This document shows, one piece after another, positions 18,755-27,696 of a DNA stretch of 64,000 bases; position 1 is the first letter of the stretch, and each line of letters begins with the position of its first letter. This stretch comes from Bradyrhizobium yuanmingense (GTDB lineage: Bacteria > Pseudomonadota > Alphaproteobacteria > Rhizobiales > Xanthobacteraceae): assembly GCF_900094575.1 (NCBI RefSeq), contig NZ_FMAE01000010.1, positions 186,001 through 250,000 on the forward strand. Reading direction: 5' to 3'. The notes below the pieces were generated by a model. That model was not told the origin of the DNA, searched no databases, and saw only the letters and a program-made list of their open reading frames with translations. A program made the position numbers and the translations under genes.

Positions 18755-20314
18755 TCAGACGAGTCTCGGAAACGGATCGGTGGGAAGCTGGGCGAGCGCA
18801 GCAGCTGGAAGCGCATCGGCTTCGATCAATGCAGCGGCCTTGGCCAGATCACCGGCCATGTAGCGATCGGCGCCCAGTGCGGGCACCTGCTCACGCAACG
18901 CGGCAATGACGGCGACCAGCGGCGCACTGGTTGCGTGCGGCGCGCGCAGCGTGATGCCCTGAGCGGCGACCAGAAGCTCGATGCCGAGGATGGCGGCGAG
19001 ATTGTCGGCCATGTCGGACAGGCGCCGCGCAGCATGCGCGGCCATCGAGACATGATCTTCCTGATTGGCGCTGGTCGGCGTCGAATCGATCGAGCAGGCG
19101 AGCGCACGCTGCTTGTTCTCGGCATAGAGCGCGGCCGCCGTCACCTCGGCGATCATGAAGCCGGAATTGAGGCCGGGATCGGGGGTGAGGAACGGCGGCA
19201 GTCCGAAATTGAGCGCGGGATCGACCAGCGTCGCGATGCGCCGCTCGCTGATTGCACCGATCTCCGACAGCGCCAGCGCCAGCGCATCTGCGGCAAACGC
19301 CACCGGCTCGGCGTGGAAATTGCCGCCGGAGACGATCTCTCCGGTCTCGACCAGCACCAGCGGGTTGTCGGTGACGGCATTGGCCTCCACGATCAGCGTG
19401 CGCGCGGCCTGCGTGATCAGATCGAGCGCAGCACCGGCAACCTGTGGCTGGCAGCGCAGGCAATAGGGATCCTGCACGCGCTCATCACCCTCGAGATGCG
19501 ACATACGGATGTCGCTGCCGTCGAGCAACGCATTCAGCGTCGCAGCCGCCGCGATCTGGCCGGCATGGCCACGCAGCGCCTGGATTTCGGGCCGGAACGG
19601 TGCCGTTGACGCCATCGCCGCGTCCACCGACAGCGCACCGGTCACGAGCGCGGCGCGGGCGAGGCGAAATGCGCGCAGCACGCCCGATAGCGCGTAGGCG
19701 GTCGAGAATTGCGTGCCGTTGATCAGCGCGAGGCCTTCCTTGGGCCCAAGGGTCAGCGGCGTGAGGCCGGCGGCGACGAGTGCCTCGCTGCCGGACACGA
19801 TCTTGCCATCGATGATCGCCTGCCCTTGGCCGATCATCACGGCCGTCATATGCGCAAGCGGTGCCAGATCGCCGGAGGCGCCGACCGAGCCCTGCTGCGG
19901 CACCAGCGGATAGACGCCACGGGCCAGCATGTCCTGCAACTGCTCGATCACCGCGCGGCGCACGCCGGAAGCGCCGCGGCCGAGCGAGACGATCTTGAGC
20001 GCCATCATCAGGCGGACGATGGGCTCCGGCGTCGGCTGGCCGACGCCGCAGCAATGCGAGACGATGAGGTTGCGCTGAAGCAGCGCGGTCTGGTCTGGCG
20101 GAATGCGCTTCGACGCGAGCTTCCCGAAGCCGGTGTTGATGCCATAGACGGGGACGTCGGCCTGCGCGGCCTGCGCAACGATCAGCGCAGCCGCATCGAC
20201 ACGCGGCCAGAACGAAGGATCGAGCACGACGGGAGCACCTTCGAGCACGCGCGCGAGATTGTCGAGGCTCACTGTTCCCGGCTTGACGACGATCGCTGTC
20301 TCCTGCTCCGTCAC
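18755..20314 (-). CDS. hutH: Histidine ammonia-lyase
   Basis: First step of histidine degradation, releasing ammonia to give urocanate. The GTG start at 20314 overlaps the hutI stop as GTGA, and gives 519 residues, normal for HutH. An upstream in-frame start inside hutI is rejected. The tripeptide that forms the MIO prosthetic group is present in GSVGASGDLAPLAHM. NPLVLVETGEIVSGGNFHAEPVAF and DSTPTSANQEDHVSM are further family signatures. Translationally coupled to hutI. Confidence 0.97.
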   Translation of the reverse strand: MTEQETAIVVKPGTVSLDNLARVLEGAPVVLDPSFWPRVDAAALIVAQAAQADVPVYGINTGFGKLASKRIPPDQTALLQRNLIVSHCCGVGQPTPEPIVRLMMALKIVSLGRGASGVRRAVIEQLQDMLARGVYPLVPQQGSVGASGDLAPLAHMTAVMIGQGQAIIDGKIVSGSEALVAAGLTPLTLGPKEGLALINGTQFSTAYALSGVLRAFRLARAALVTGALSVDAAMASTAPFRPEIQALRGHAGQIAAAATLNALLDGSDIRMSHLEGDERVQDPYCLRCQPQVAGAALDLITQAARTLIVEANAVTDNPLVLVETGEIVSGGNFHAEPVAFAADALALALSEIGAISERRIATLVDPALNFGLPPFLTPDPGLNSGFMIAEVTAAALYAENKQRALACSIDSTPTSANQEDHVSMAAHAARRLSDMADNLAAILGIELLVAAQGITLRAPHATSAPLVAVIAALREQVPALGADRYMAGDLAKAAALIEADALPAAALAQLPTDPFPRLV

Positions 20315-21525
20315 TGCCCCCTCCATACCCGCTTGTGCAGCGGATTGAAGCCGATGCGGTAGACCAGCTCGGCCGGCCGCTCGATCTCCCAGATCGCGAG
20401 GTCGCACCATTTGCCGGTTTCCAGTGTGCCGATCTCGTTCAGCAGGCCGAGCGCCCGCGCGCCTTCACGGGTAACGCCGGCGAGGCACTCGGCCACATTC
20501 ATCCGGAACAATGTCGCGCCCATGTTCATCGCGAGCAGCAGCGAGGTCAGTGGCGAGCTGCCGGGATTGCAGTCGGTCGCCAGCGCCATGGGAACGTTGT
20601 GCTTGCGGAACGTCTCGACCGGCGGCTTCTGCGTCTCGCGAATGAAGTAGAACGCGCCGGGCAACAACACCGCCACCGTGCCGGCCCTCGCCATGGCGGC
20701 GGCACCGGCTTCGTCAGTGTGCTCGAGATGATCGGCCGAGAGCGCCGAGAATTTCGCGGCAAGCGCGGCGCCGCCGAGATTCGAGAGCTGGTCGGCATGG
20801 AGCTTGACCGGCAGTCCAAGTCCCCTCGCCGTTTCGAACACCCGCGCAGTCTGCTCGGCGGAGAATGCGATGCCCTCCATGAAGGCATCGACGGCATCGG
20901 CGAGGCCCGCGTTTGCGATCGCCGGCAGCATCTCCTTGCAGACGAGATCGATGTAACCATCCTTGTCGCCCCCCGCCTCGACCGGCAGCGCATGCGCGCC
21001 CAAGAACGACGTGCGGATCGTAACAGGCCGCTCACGGCCGAGGCTGCGCGCAGCCGCGAGCTGGCGCATCTCGGTTTCTGTGTCGAGGCCGTAGCCGGAC
21101 TTGATCTCGACCGTAGTGGCGCCCTCAGCCGTCAGCGCGTCGAGCCGCGGCAGCGCGCCTGCGACGAGCTCGGCTTCGCTCGCCTTGCGCGTTGCCGCCA
21201 CAGTCGAAACGATGCCGCCGCCGGCGCGCGCGATCTCCTCGTAGCTCGCCCCTTTCAGGCGCAGCTCGAATTCATGCGCGCGGTTGCCGCCATAGACCAG
21301 ATGGGTATGGCAGTCGACGAGACCAGGCGTGATCCAGCGCTCCTTGCAATCGATCCGCTCGATAGCGTCTGCATCGGCGGGAAAATCCGCTTTCGCGCCC
21401 GCATAGGCGATGCGACCGCCGCGTGCGGCGATGAGACCATGCTCGATCTCGCCAAGATCGGGACGATCGACCCGCATCGTCGCGAGGCGGGCATTGTGCC
21501 AGATCCGGTCGAAGCGCTCTGCCAT
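20311..21525 (-). CDS. hutI: Imidazolonepropionase
   Basis: Third step of histidine degradation: hydrolyses 4-imidazolone-5-propionate to N-formimidoyl-L-glutamate. Amidohydrolase-fold protein of 404 residues from ATG 21525 (MAERFDRIWHNARL). The open frame continues upstream through the promoter and antisense to hutF, but that part is spurious. Metal and substrate motifs are CHTHLVYGGNRAHEF, KLHADQLSNLGG, ADHLEHTDE and ATDCNPGSSP. First gene of the leftward hut operon, reading from the palindrome at 21558. Confidence 0.97.
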   Translation of the reverse strand: MAERFDRIWHNARLATMRVDRPDLGEIEHGLIAARGGRIAYAGAKADFPADADAIERIDCKERWITPGLVDCHTHLVYGGNRAHEFELRLKGASYEEIARAGGGIVSTVAATRKASEAELVAGALPRLDALTAEGATTVEIKSGYGLDTETEMRQLAAARSLGRERPVTIRTSFLGAHALPVEAGGDKDGYIDLVCKEMLPAIANAGLADAVDAFMEGIAFSAEQTARVFETARGLGLPVKLHADQLSNLGGAALAAKFSALSADHLEHTDEAGAAAMARAGTVAVLLPGAFYFIRETQKPPVETFRKHNVPMALATDCNPGSSPLTSLLLAMNMGATLFRMNVAECLAGVTREGARALGLLNEIGTLETGKWCDLAIWEIERPAELVYRIGFNPLHKRVWRGQ

Positions 21526-21557
21526 GCGGGTATCCCTTCGCCCTGGGGATGCTTGAC

Positions 21558-21577
21558 TTATATGTCTAGACATATAA
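21558..21577. promoter_or_regulatory. Probable HutC operator in the divergent hutI/hutF promoter
   Basis: Perfect 20-bp palindrome TTATATGTCTAGACATATAA. It overlaps TATAAT (21573-21578), a consensus -10 for hutF-direction transcription, and TTGACT lies at 21553-21558. It sits 33 bases upstream of hutI and 35 upstream of hutF. HutC is encoded two genes away and binds palindromes of the form TGT-N-TA-N-ACA-like in other bacteria, so repression of both operons from this site, relieved by urocanate, is the likely scheme. Confidence 0.8.
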
Positions 21578-21612
21578 TCGTAAGACGGTTCTGTCCAGCC
21601 GGCGTGTAGATC

Positions 21613-22971
21613 ATGACCCGACTGCATTTCGCTTCCGCGCTCCTGCCTTCCGGCTGGGCCAATGACGTGCAGGTGGTGATCGCCGCCGGCGCGATCGCCG
21701 CGGTGACGCCGGGCGTGGCGCCGTCCGCCGGCGACGAACGCCATGCCATCGCGCTTCCCGGACTTGCGAGCCTGCACAGCCACGCCTTCCAGCGCGGCAT
21801 GGCAGGCCTTGCCGAATTGCGCGGCGATTCCACCGACACGTTCTGGACCTGGCGCGAGACGATGTATCGCTTTGCGCTGGCGATGACGCCCGACGACGTC
21901 GCGGCTGTGGCGACGCTGCTCTATGTCGAGATGCTCGAGCAGGGTTTTACCCGCGTCGGCGAATTCCACTATCTGCACCACGACCGCGACGGCTCGCCCT
22001 ACGCTGACCCCGCCGAGATGGCCACGCGGATTGCACAGGCGGCCGAAGCCTCGGGCATTGCGCTGACGTTGTTGCCGACTTTCTATGCGCATGGCTCGTT
22101 TGGAGGCGCAGCGCCGCATGCCGGGCAGCGCCGCTTCATCTGCTCGGTCGATCAGTTCGCCGCATTGATGACGGCCTCGCGCCAGGCGATCAGCGCCTTG
22201 CCCGGCGCCAATATCGGCATCGCTCCGCACAGTTTGCGCGCGGTCACGCCGGACGATCTCGCCGCGATCCTTCCGCTCGCCGAGGGCGGGCCGGTGCACA
22301 TCCATGCCGCCGAGCAGGTGAAGGAGGTCGAGGATTGCCTCGCCTGGTCGGGCCGGCGTCCGGTGCAATGGCTGCTGGAGCACGCGCCTGTCGATCGGCG
22401 CTGGTGCCTCATTCACGCGACCCACATGACGAGTGAGGAAGTGACGGCTTTCGCCAAGACGGGCGCGGTCGCCGGCCTTTGCCCGATCACGGAGGCGAGC
22501 CTCGGCGACGGCACTTTCTCGGCGCGGGAGTTTGTTGACGCCGGCGGCTTTTTCGGCGTCGGTACCGATTCCAACGTGTTGATCGGCGCCGCAGACGAGT
22601 TGCGCCAGCTCGAATACGGCCAGCGGCTCAAGCACCGCCAGCGCAACGTCCTCTCCGGCGGCGCAGGTCGCTCTACGGGACGCTCGCTGTTCGACGGGGC
22701 GCTCGCCGGCGGCGCGCGGGCGCTGGCGCAGCCGACGGTCGGCCTCACACCCGGCGCGCGCGCCGACATCATCACGCTCGACACGGCGCATCCATCGCTG
22801 GCGGGACGCGCGCAGGATGCCGTCATCGACGGCTGGATTTTTTCTGCCGGCGGCGCCGCCATCGATTGCGTCTGGGCCGGGGGCAACAAGGTGGTCGAGC
22901 GCGGTCAGCATGGATTGCGCCAAGCCGCACGCGAACGCTTCAACGCATCGATGCGGAGGCTCGTGGCATGA
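21613..22971 (+). CDS. hutF: Formimidoylglutamate deiminase
   Basis: Fourth step of the five-step hut pathway: deiminates N-formimidoyl-L-glutamate to N-formyl-L-glutamate plus ammonia. Amidohydrolase-fold zinc enzyme of 452 residues, normal length. Motifs: SLHSHAFQRGMAG (metal HxH), IGIAPHSLRAV, VHIHAAEQVKEVEDCL, IHATHMT and FGVGTDSNV. Starts the rightward hut operon; its stop overlaps the hutC start as ATGA. Its presence implies an N-formylglutamate deformylase should follow, yet no hutG is seen in the window. Confidence 0.96.
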   Translation: MTRLHFASALLPSGWANDVQVVIAAGAIAAVTPGVAPSAGDERHAIALPGLASLHSHAFQRGMAGLAELRGDSTDTFWTWRETMYRFALAMTPDDVAAVATLLYVEMLEQGFTRVGEFHYLHHDRDGSPYADPAEMATRIAQAAEASGIALTLLPTFYAHGSFGGAAPHAGQRRFICSVDQFAALMTASRQAISALPGANIGIAPHSLRAVTPDDLAAILPLAEGGPVHIHAAEQVKEVEDCLAWSGRRPVQWLLEHAPVDRRWCLIHATHMTSEEVTAFAKTGAVAGLCPITEASLGDGTFSAREFVDAGGFFGVGTDSNVLIGAADELRQLEYGQRLKHRQRNVLSGGAGRSTGRSLFDGALAGGARALAQPTVGLTPGARADIITLDTAHPSLAGRAQDAVIDGWIFSAGGAAIDCVWAGGNKVVERGQHGLRQAARERFNASMRRLVA

Positions 22972-23693
22972 GCCTCGTCACCGATGCCGACAGGCCGACG
23001 CTCTACAAGCGCATCCGCGCCGACATCGAGCAGCGCATCCTGACCGGCGAATGGCCGCCCGGCCATCGCATTCCCTTCGAGCACGAGCTGGTCGCGCGCT
23101 ACGGCTGCTCGCGCATGACCGTGAACAAGGCACTGTCTGAGCTGGCGCAGGCCGATCTGATCGAGCGGCGGCGCCGCGCCGGCTCGTTCGTGCGCCGGCC
23201 GCAGCATCAGTCGGCGGTACTCAAGATCGCCGACATCCGCGCCGAGATCACCGCGCTTGGCCGCAGTTACGGCTACGAGCTGATCGGCCGCAAGCTGCGC
23301 GCGGCGACGGCCGCCGACCGCGACCGGCTCGGCGTGAAGAAGGCCAACAAGGTGGTCGCGATCACCTGCCGGCACAGCGCCGACAAGGTCCCGTTCGCGG
23401 TCGAGGACAGGCTGATCGATCTCTCGTCCGTTCCTGACGCCGCAACCGCGGATTTCTCGCGCGAGCCGCCCGGCTCCTGGCTGCTTCACCATGTCCCATG
23501 GACCGAGGCCGAGCACACGATCAGCGCCATCGTCGCGGACGACCGCGCGGCGGAAGCGCTCGCGATCGCCGTCGGCGCCCCCTGTCTCGTGATCGACCGC
23601 TATACCTGGCGCAGCGCACGCACGATCACCGCCGTGCGCCTGCTCTATCCCGGTGACTCTCACCGCCTTGTCGCGCGATTCAAGGGTGGCTGA
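22968..23693 (+). CDS. hutC: Histidine utilisation repressor HutC (GntR family)
   Basis: Transcriptional repressor of 241 residues. ATG 22968 overlaps the hutF stop. The N-terminal winged helix-turn-helix has the GntR pattern PTLYKRIRADIEQRILTGEW, HELVARYGCSRMTVNKALSELA and GSFVRRP. The C-terminal UTRA domain (about residues 95-240) binds the effector, urocanate in studied homologues. It lies inside the operon it should regulate, next to the palindrome at 21558-21577. Confidence 0.95.
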   Translation: MSLVTDADRPTLYKRIRADIEQRILTGEWPPGHRIPFEHELVARYGCSRMTVNKALSELAQADLIERRRRAGSFVRRPQHQSAVLKIADIRAEITALGRSYGYELIGRKLRAATAADRDRLGVKKANKVVAITCRHSADKVPFAVEDRLIDLSSVPDAATADFSREPPGSWLLHHVPWTEAEHTISAIVADDRAAEALAIAVGAPCLVIDRYTWRSARTITAVRLLYPGDSHRLVARFKGG

Positions 23694-23798
23694 GAGGATA
23701 TGTCGGCACAAATCGTGCAACGCTTCGCGGAACCGCCCATATGGGCCGGCAGAGATCAACAGGACGTCAAACCATCGATCGGCAAGAGGACGATAATC

Positions 23799-24743
23799 AT
23801 GCGTAGTTCGACAGTATTTGCGACAATCATTGCTCTCGCGGCCTCCACTCCGGCGCTCGCCCAGGACGTCAAGGTCGGCATCGGCATTTCCGGGTGGACC
23901 GGCTTCGCGCCGCTGACGCTGGCGAAGGAGGCCGGCATCTTCAAGAAAAACGGCCTCGACGTCACCATCAAGAAGATCCCGCAGAAGGACCGCCATCTCG
24001 CCATCGCCTCCGGCGACATCCAGTGTGCGGCGACCACGGTCGAGACCTGGATCTCCTGGAACGCCAACGGCGTCGCCACCAAGCAGATCTTCCAGCTCGA
24101 CAAGAGCTATGGCGCCGACGGGATGGCCGTGCGCAACGACATCGCCGCGATCAAGGACCTGAAAGGCAAGACCGTCGCCGCCTCCGCGCCGGGCACCTCG
24201 CCCTACTTCGCGCTGGCCTGGATGCTGAAGAAGAACGGCCTCACCACGAAGGACGTGACGGTGGTGAACCTCGAGCCGGCGGCTGCGGCGCAGGCCTTCG
24301 TCTCCGGCCAGAACGATGCGGCGATGACCTATGAGCCATACTTGTCGACCGTGCGTGCCGCGCCCGACAAGGGCAAGATCATCGCCACCACGCTGGACTA
24401 TCCGATGGTCATGGACACGTTCGGCTGCACGCCGAAGTTCCTCACCGACAATCCCAAGGCCGCCAAGGCGCTCGCCGACAGCTATTTCGAGGCGCTCGAG
24501 ACGATCGCCAAGGACCAGGCCAAGTCCTACGAGATCATGGGCGCCGACGTGAAGCAGACCGGCGAGCAGTTCGGCAACTCGGCGAAATATCTGCGCTGGC
24601 AGGACAAGGCCGCGAACCAGAAGTTCTTCGCGGGCGAGTTCCTGACCTTCAACAAGGAGGCCGCCGAGCTCCTGCTCGAGATCGGCATCATCAAGGCCGT
24701 GCCAAAGGTCGAGGACCTCTACGACGCGAGCTTCATCAAGTAA
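23799..24743 (+). CDS. NitT/TauT-type ABC transporter substrate-binding protein in the hut locus
   Basis: Periplasmic binding protein of 314 residues with a signal peptide (residues 1-22, STPALAQ). ATG 23799 is chosen over an in-frame ATG at 23700, which would place 33 hydrophilic residues before the signal. Body motifs: GISGWTGFAPLTLAKEAGIFKKNGLDV and LKGKTVAASAPGTSPYFALAWML, typical of the taurine/nitrate/aliphatic sulfonate family. First of three transporter genes directly after hutC. The family is not the ProX-like HutX type, so histidine, urocanate or a formylated or carbamoylated derivative are candidate ligands by context only. Confidence 0.9.
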   Translation: MRSSTVFATIIALAASTPALAQDVKVGIGISGWTGFAPLTLAKEAGIFKKNGLDVTIKKIPQKDRHLAIASGDIQCAATTVETWISWNANGVATKQIFQLDKSYGADGMAVRNDIAAIKDLKGKTVAASAPGTSPYFALAWMLKKNGLTTKDVTVVNLEPAAAAQAFVSGQNDAAMTYEPYLSTVRAAPDKGKIIATTLDYPMVMDTFGCTPKFLTDNPKAAKALADSYFEALETIAKDQAKSYEIMGADVKQTGEQFGNSAKYLRWQDKAANQKFFAGEFLTFNKEAAELLLEIGIIKAVPKVEDLYDASFIK

Positions 24744-24804
24744 CGTTCTCCAAGCTGCCGGTTCCGCCTCAGGCGGAGCCGGCGCACCATTCGGATACAG
24801 TTTG

Positions 24805-25578
24805 ATGCGTCCCCTGGATCCCGTGACATCGAAGCAACGTGCGGCATATGGCCTGGCGTTCTTCGTGCTGTTCGTCGCCCTCTGGTCGTGGGCGACGTTC
24901 GGCGGCCATGTGTCGAAGACCTTCCTCGCCAATCCGCTCACCATGATGCAGGAAGGCCTTGAGCTGCTCACCAAGCACGGCTTCCTGTTCGACATCGGCA
25001 TGACGATCTGGCGCGTCGTCGGCGGCTTCGCACTCGCGGCGGTCATTGCGGTGCCGCTCGGCGTGCTGATGGGCGCCTACAAGCCGGTCGAAGCCTTCCT
25101 CGAACCCTTCGTCTCATTTGCACGCTATTTGCCCGCCTCGGCCTTCATCCCGCTGCTGATCCTTTGGGCCGGCATCGGCGAGCTGCAAAAGCTGCTCGTC
25201 ATCTTCATCGGCTCGGTGTTCCAGGTGATCCTGATGGTCGCGGTGACGGTCGGCGCCACCCGGCGCGATCTGGTCGAGGCCGCCTATACGCTTGGCGCCA
25301 GCGACCGCGGGATCATCCGCCGCGTGCTGCTGCCTTCCTCCGCGCCGGAGATCGCAGAAATCCTGCGGCTGGTGCTGGGCTGGGCCTGGACCTACGTCAT
25401 CGTCGCCGAGCTGATCGGCTCGTCCTCGGGCATCGGTCATATGATCACCGACAGCCAGGCGCTGCTTAACACCGGCCAGATCATCTTCGGCATCATCGTG
25501 ATCGGCTTGATCGGCCTGATCTCGGACTTCCTGTTCAAGGCGTTCAATGCCTGGCTGTTTCCCTGGAAGCTCGCATGA
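24805..25578 (+). CDS. NitT/TauT-type ABC transporter permease in the hut locus
   Basis: Inner-membrane permease of 257 residues with about six hydrophobic helices and the EAA-type loop VEAAYTLGASDRGIIRRVLLP. ATG 24805 is used; a TTG immediately before it is in frame. Its stop overlaps the ATPase start as ATGA, showing tight coupling. Resembles TauC/SsuC permeases. Confidence 0.92.
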   Translation: MRPLDPVTSKQRAAYGLAFFVLFVALWSWATFGGHVSKTFLANPLTMMQEGLELLTKHGFLFDIGMTIWRVVGGFALAAVIAVPLGVLMGAYKPVEAFLEPFVSFARYLPASAFIPLLILWAGIGELQKLLVIFIGSVFQVILMVAVTVGATRRDLVEAAYTLGASDRGIIRRVLLPSSAPEIAEILRLVLGWAWTYVIVAELIGSSSGIGHMITDSQALLNTGQIIFGIIVIGLIGLISDFLFKAFNAWLFPWKLA

Positions 25579-26360
25579 CCATTCTTAAGGTTGAGCAGGT
25601 CTCGCGCACCTTCCCCGCGCGTCACGGCAACGCGCCGACCAGGGCGCTGGAGCCGACCGATCTCACCATCGGCAACAACGACTTCGTCACCATCCTCGGT
25701 CCCTCCGGCTGCGGCAAGTCCACGCTGCTGCGCATCGTCGCCGGCCTCGACCGTCCGACCGGCGGCCGTGTCACGCTCGACGGACGCGAGGTGACCGGCC
25801 CGGGCGCCGATCGCGGCATGGTGTTCCAGTCCTACACGCTGTTTCCCTGGCTGACGGTGCGCGAGAACATCGCCTTCGGCCTGCGAGAGCGCGGCGTGTC
25901 CGAGGCGGAGCGACACAAGATCGCCGATGCCTTCATCCGCCAGGTCGGCCTGTCCGGTTTCGAAAACCATTGGCCCAAGCAACTCTCCGGCGGCATGCAG
26001 CAGCGCACCGCGATCGCACGCGCGCTCGCCAACGACCCGAAGATCCTGTTGCTCGACGAGCCGTTCGGCGCGCTCGACAACCAGACCCGCGCCCTGATGC
26101 AGGAGATGCTGCTCGGGATCTGGGAACGCGACCAGAAGACCGTGCTGTTCGTGACCCACGATATCGAGGAAGCCATCTTCCTCGGCAGCCGCGTCATAGT
26201 CATGAGCGCGCGCCCCGGCCGCATCAAGGCGGACATTCATGTAGACCTGCCGCATCCCCGCTCCTACAAGATCAAGACCACGCCGGAATTCGTCCAGCTG
26301 AAGGAACGGCTGGTCGAGGAGATCCGAACCGAGGCGCTGAAGGTTGCCGAACATGCCTGA
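25575..26360 (+). CDS. NitT/TauT-type ABC transporter ATP-binding protein in the hut locus
   Basis: ATPase of 261 residues. Walker A GPSGCGKST (about residue 42), Q-loop MVFQSYTLFPW, signature LSGGMQQR, Walker B ILLLDEPFGALD and switch His VTHDIEEA are all intact. It energises the permease directly upstream and overlaps the downstream amidohydrolase by eight bases, so transporter and hydrolase are co-expressed. Confidence 0.94.
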   Translation: MTILKVEQVSRTFPARHGNAPTRALEPTDLTIGNNDFVTILGPSGCGKSTLLRIVAGLDRPTGGRVTLDGREVTGPGADRGMVFQSYTLFPWLTVRENIAFGLRERGVSEAERHKIADAFIRQVGLSGFENHWPKQLSGGMQQRTAIARALANDPKILLLDEPFGALDNQTRALMQEMLLGIWERDQKTVLFVTHDIEEAIFLGSRVIVMSARPGRIKADIHVDLPHPRSYKIKTTPEFVQLKERLVEEIRTEALKVAEHA

Positions 26361-27579
26361 CGCTCGTGCCGACGGACATCGCGTTCTCGCCGACCTCCAT
26401 GCACTGCGTGCCTTCGGCGCCTACAAGACCGGCGTGCACAAGCCGACCTTCTCCGAGCCGCACAAGCTGTCGCTGGAGTGGCTCGTCCAGAAGCTGCCCG
26501 AGGCCGAGCTCTCCGCGACGATTGACGGCATCGGCAATGTGTTCGGGACGAGCTCGAAGTCCGGACCGAAACTGCTGGCGGGCTCGCACCTGGAAAGCCA
26601 GAACTATGCCGGCTGGCTCGACGGCCCGCTCGGCGTCGTCTATGCGCTGGAGGCGGCGCGCGTGCTCAATGCCGACGCTTCGGTGAACGGCGCGGTCGAG
26701 GTCGCCGCCTGGTGCGACGAGGAGGGACATTTCGGTAATTTCCTCGGCTCGCGCTCCTATGTCGGACAGGTGACCGAGGCCGACATCGACGCCGCGCGCG
26801 ACCGCACCAGCGGCCGCAGCATGCGCGATGCCCTTGCCGACATGGGGCTGGCGGGGCGTCCGCGCATCACCGCCGAGCCGGGACGGCACGTCGGTTATCT
26901 CGAGGCGCATATCGAGCAGGGCGACACGCTCGAAAGCGGGCGCCTGGCGATCGGCGTCGTGACGTCCATCGTCGGCATCTGGCAGTACCAGATCAACTTT
27001 GCCGGCGAGCAGAACCATGCCGGCACCACGCGCATGGCGGTGCGCAAGGATGCCGGCCTTGCGCTGGCCAAGTTCTGCGTCGCGATCGACGAGCGTTTCC
27101 CCGCCGCCTGCGGCCCGCGCACGGTCTGGACCACCGGCCGCATCACGCTCGATCCGGGCGCGCCGAGCATTATCCCCGGTGGCGCCGAGATGCTGTTCCA
27201 GATCCGCGACGACGACCCGCCTGTGATCGCGCGGCTGGAGCAATTGCTGCGGACCATGGCGGACGAGGCCAGTGCCAACGGCACCTGCACGGTCAGCGTG
27301 ACGAAGCTGCGCACCGGCGCACCCGCGATGATGAACGCGAGCTTTCAGGACGCGATCGAGGCCGCGAGCAAGGCCGTCGCCGGCGGCCGGTCCATCCGCA
27401 TGCCGAGCGGCGCCGGCCACGATGCGCAGATGCTGGCGACCGTCATGCCCGCCGGCATGCTGTTCGTGCCGTCGATCGGCGGCATCAGCCATCACTGGAC
27501 CGAGAACACGGCGGATGCCGATATCGTGACGGGCGCAGAGGTGTTCGTCGAGGCGTGCCGGCGGATCCTCGGGGGCTAG
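26353..27579 (+). CDS. M20-type Zn-dependent amidohydrolase (hydantoinase/carbamoylase family) in the hut operon
   Basis: Protein of 408 residues from ATG 26353, overlapping the ATPase stop. Metal-binding motifs of the N-carbamoyl-amino acid hydrolase/allantoate amidohydrolase family are visible: GSHLESQNYAGWLDGPLGV, CDEEGHF, EAHIEQG and SHHWTEN. GSHLES replaces the more usual GSHLDT, a small departure at a second-shell position. These enzymes cleave N-carbamoyl or related amide bonds. HutF makes N-formylglutamate and no hutG is seen here, so this enzyme may hydrolyse N-formylglutamate; carbamoyl amino acids or allantoate are alternatives. Confidence 0.85.
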   Translation: MPDARADGHRVLADLHALRAFGAYKTGVHKPTFSEPHKLSLEWLVQKLPEAELSATIDGIGNVFGTSSKSGPKLLAGSHLESQNYAGWLDGPLGVVYALEAARVLNADASVNGAVEVAAWCDEEGHFGNFLGSRSYVGQVTEADIDAARDRTSGRSMRDALADMGLAGRPRITAEPGRHVGYLEAHIEQGDTLESGRLAIGVVTSIVGIWQYQINFAGEQNHAGTTRMAVRKDAGLALAKFCVAIDERFPAACGPRTVWTTGRITLDPGAPSIIPGGAEMLFQIRDDDPPVIARLEQLLRTMADEASANGTCTVSVTKLRTGAPAMMNASFQDAIEAASKAVAGGRSIRMPSGAGHDAQMLATVMPAGMLFVPSIGGISHHWTENTADADIVTGAEVFVEACRRILGG

Positions 27580-27696
27580 GTCGAGGCATGCAGCCGTTGA
27601 GCGCCTGCCACGACCATTCGAGCAGGGCTCTGCCATAAAGCCGCGGCAATCCTCGGGCCTGTCGACCGTCTCCTCCCCTGCTTTCCCGGAGTTCCC

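Noticed and set aside
21526..22923. N-terminal extension of the hutI frame (to 870 residues)
   Set aside because: The extension crosses the hut promoter and lies antisense to hutF; the family start MAERFDRIW at 21525 fits HutI length.
22905..25046. 713-codon minus-strand frame
   Set aside because: Shadow of hutC and the ABC transporter genes; no protein features.
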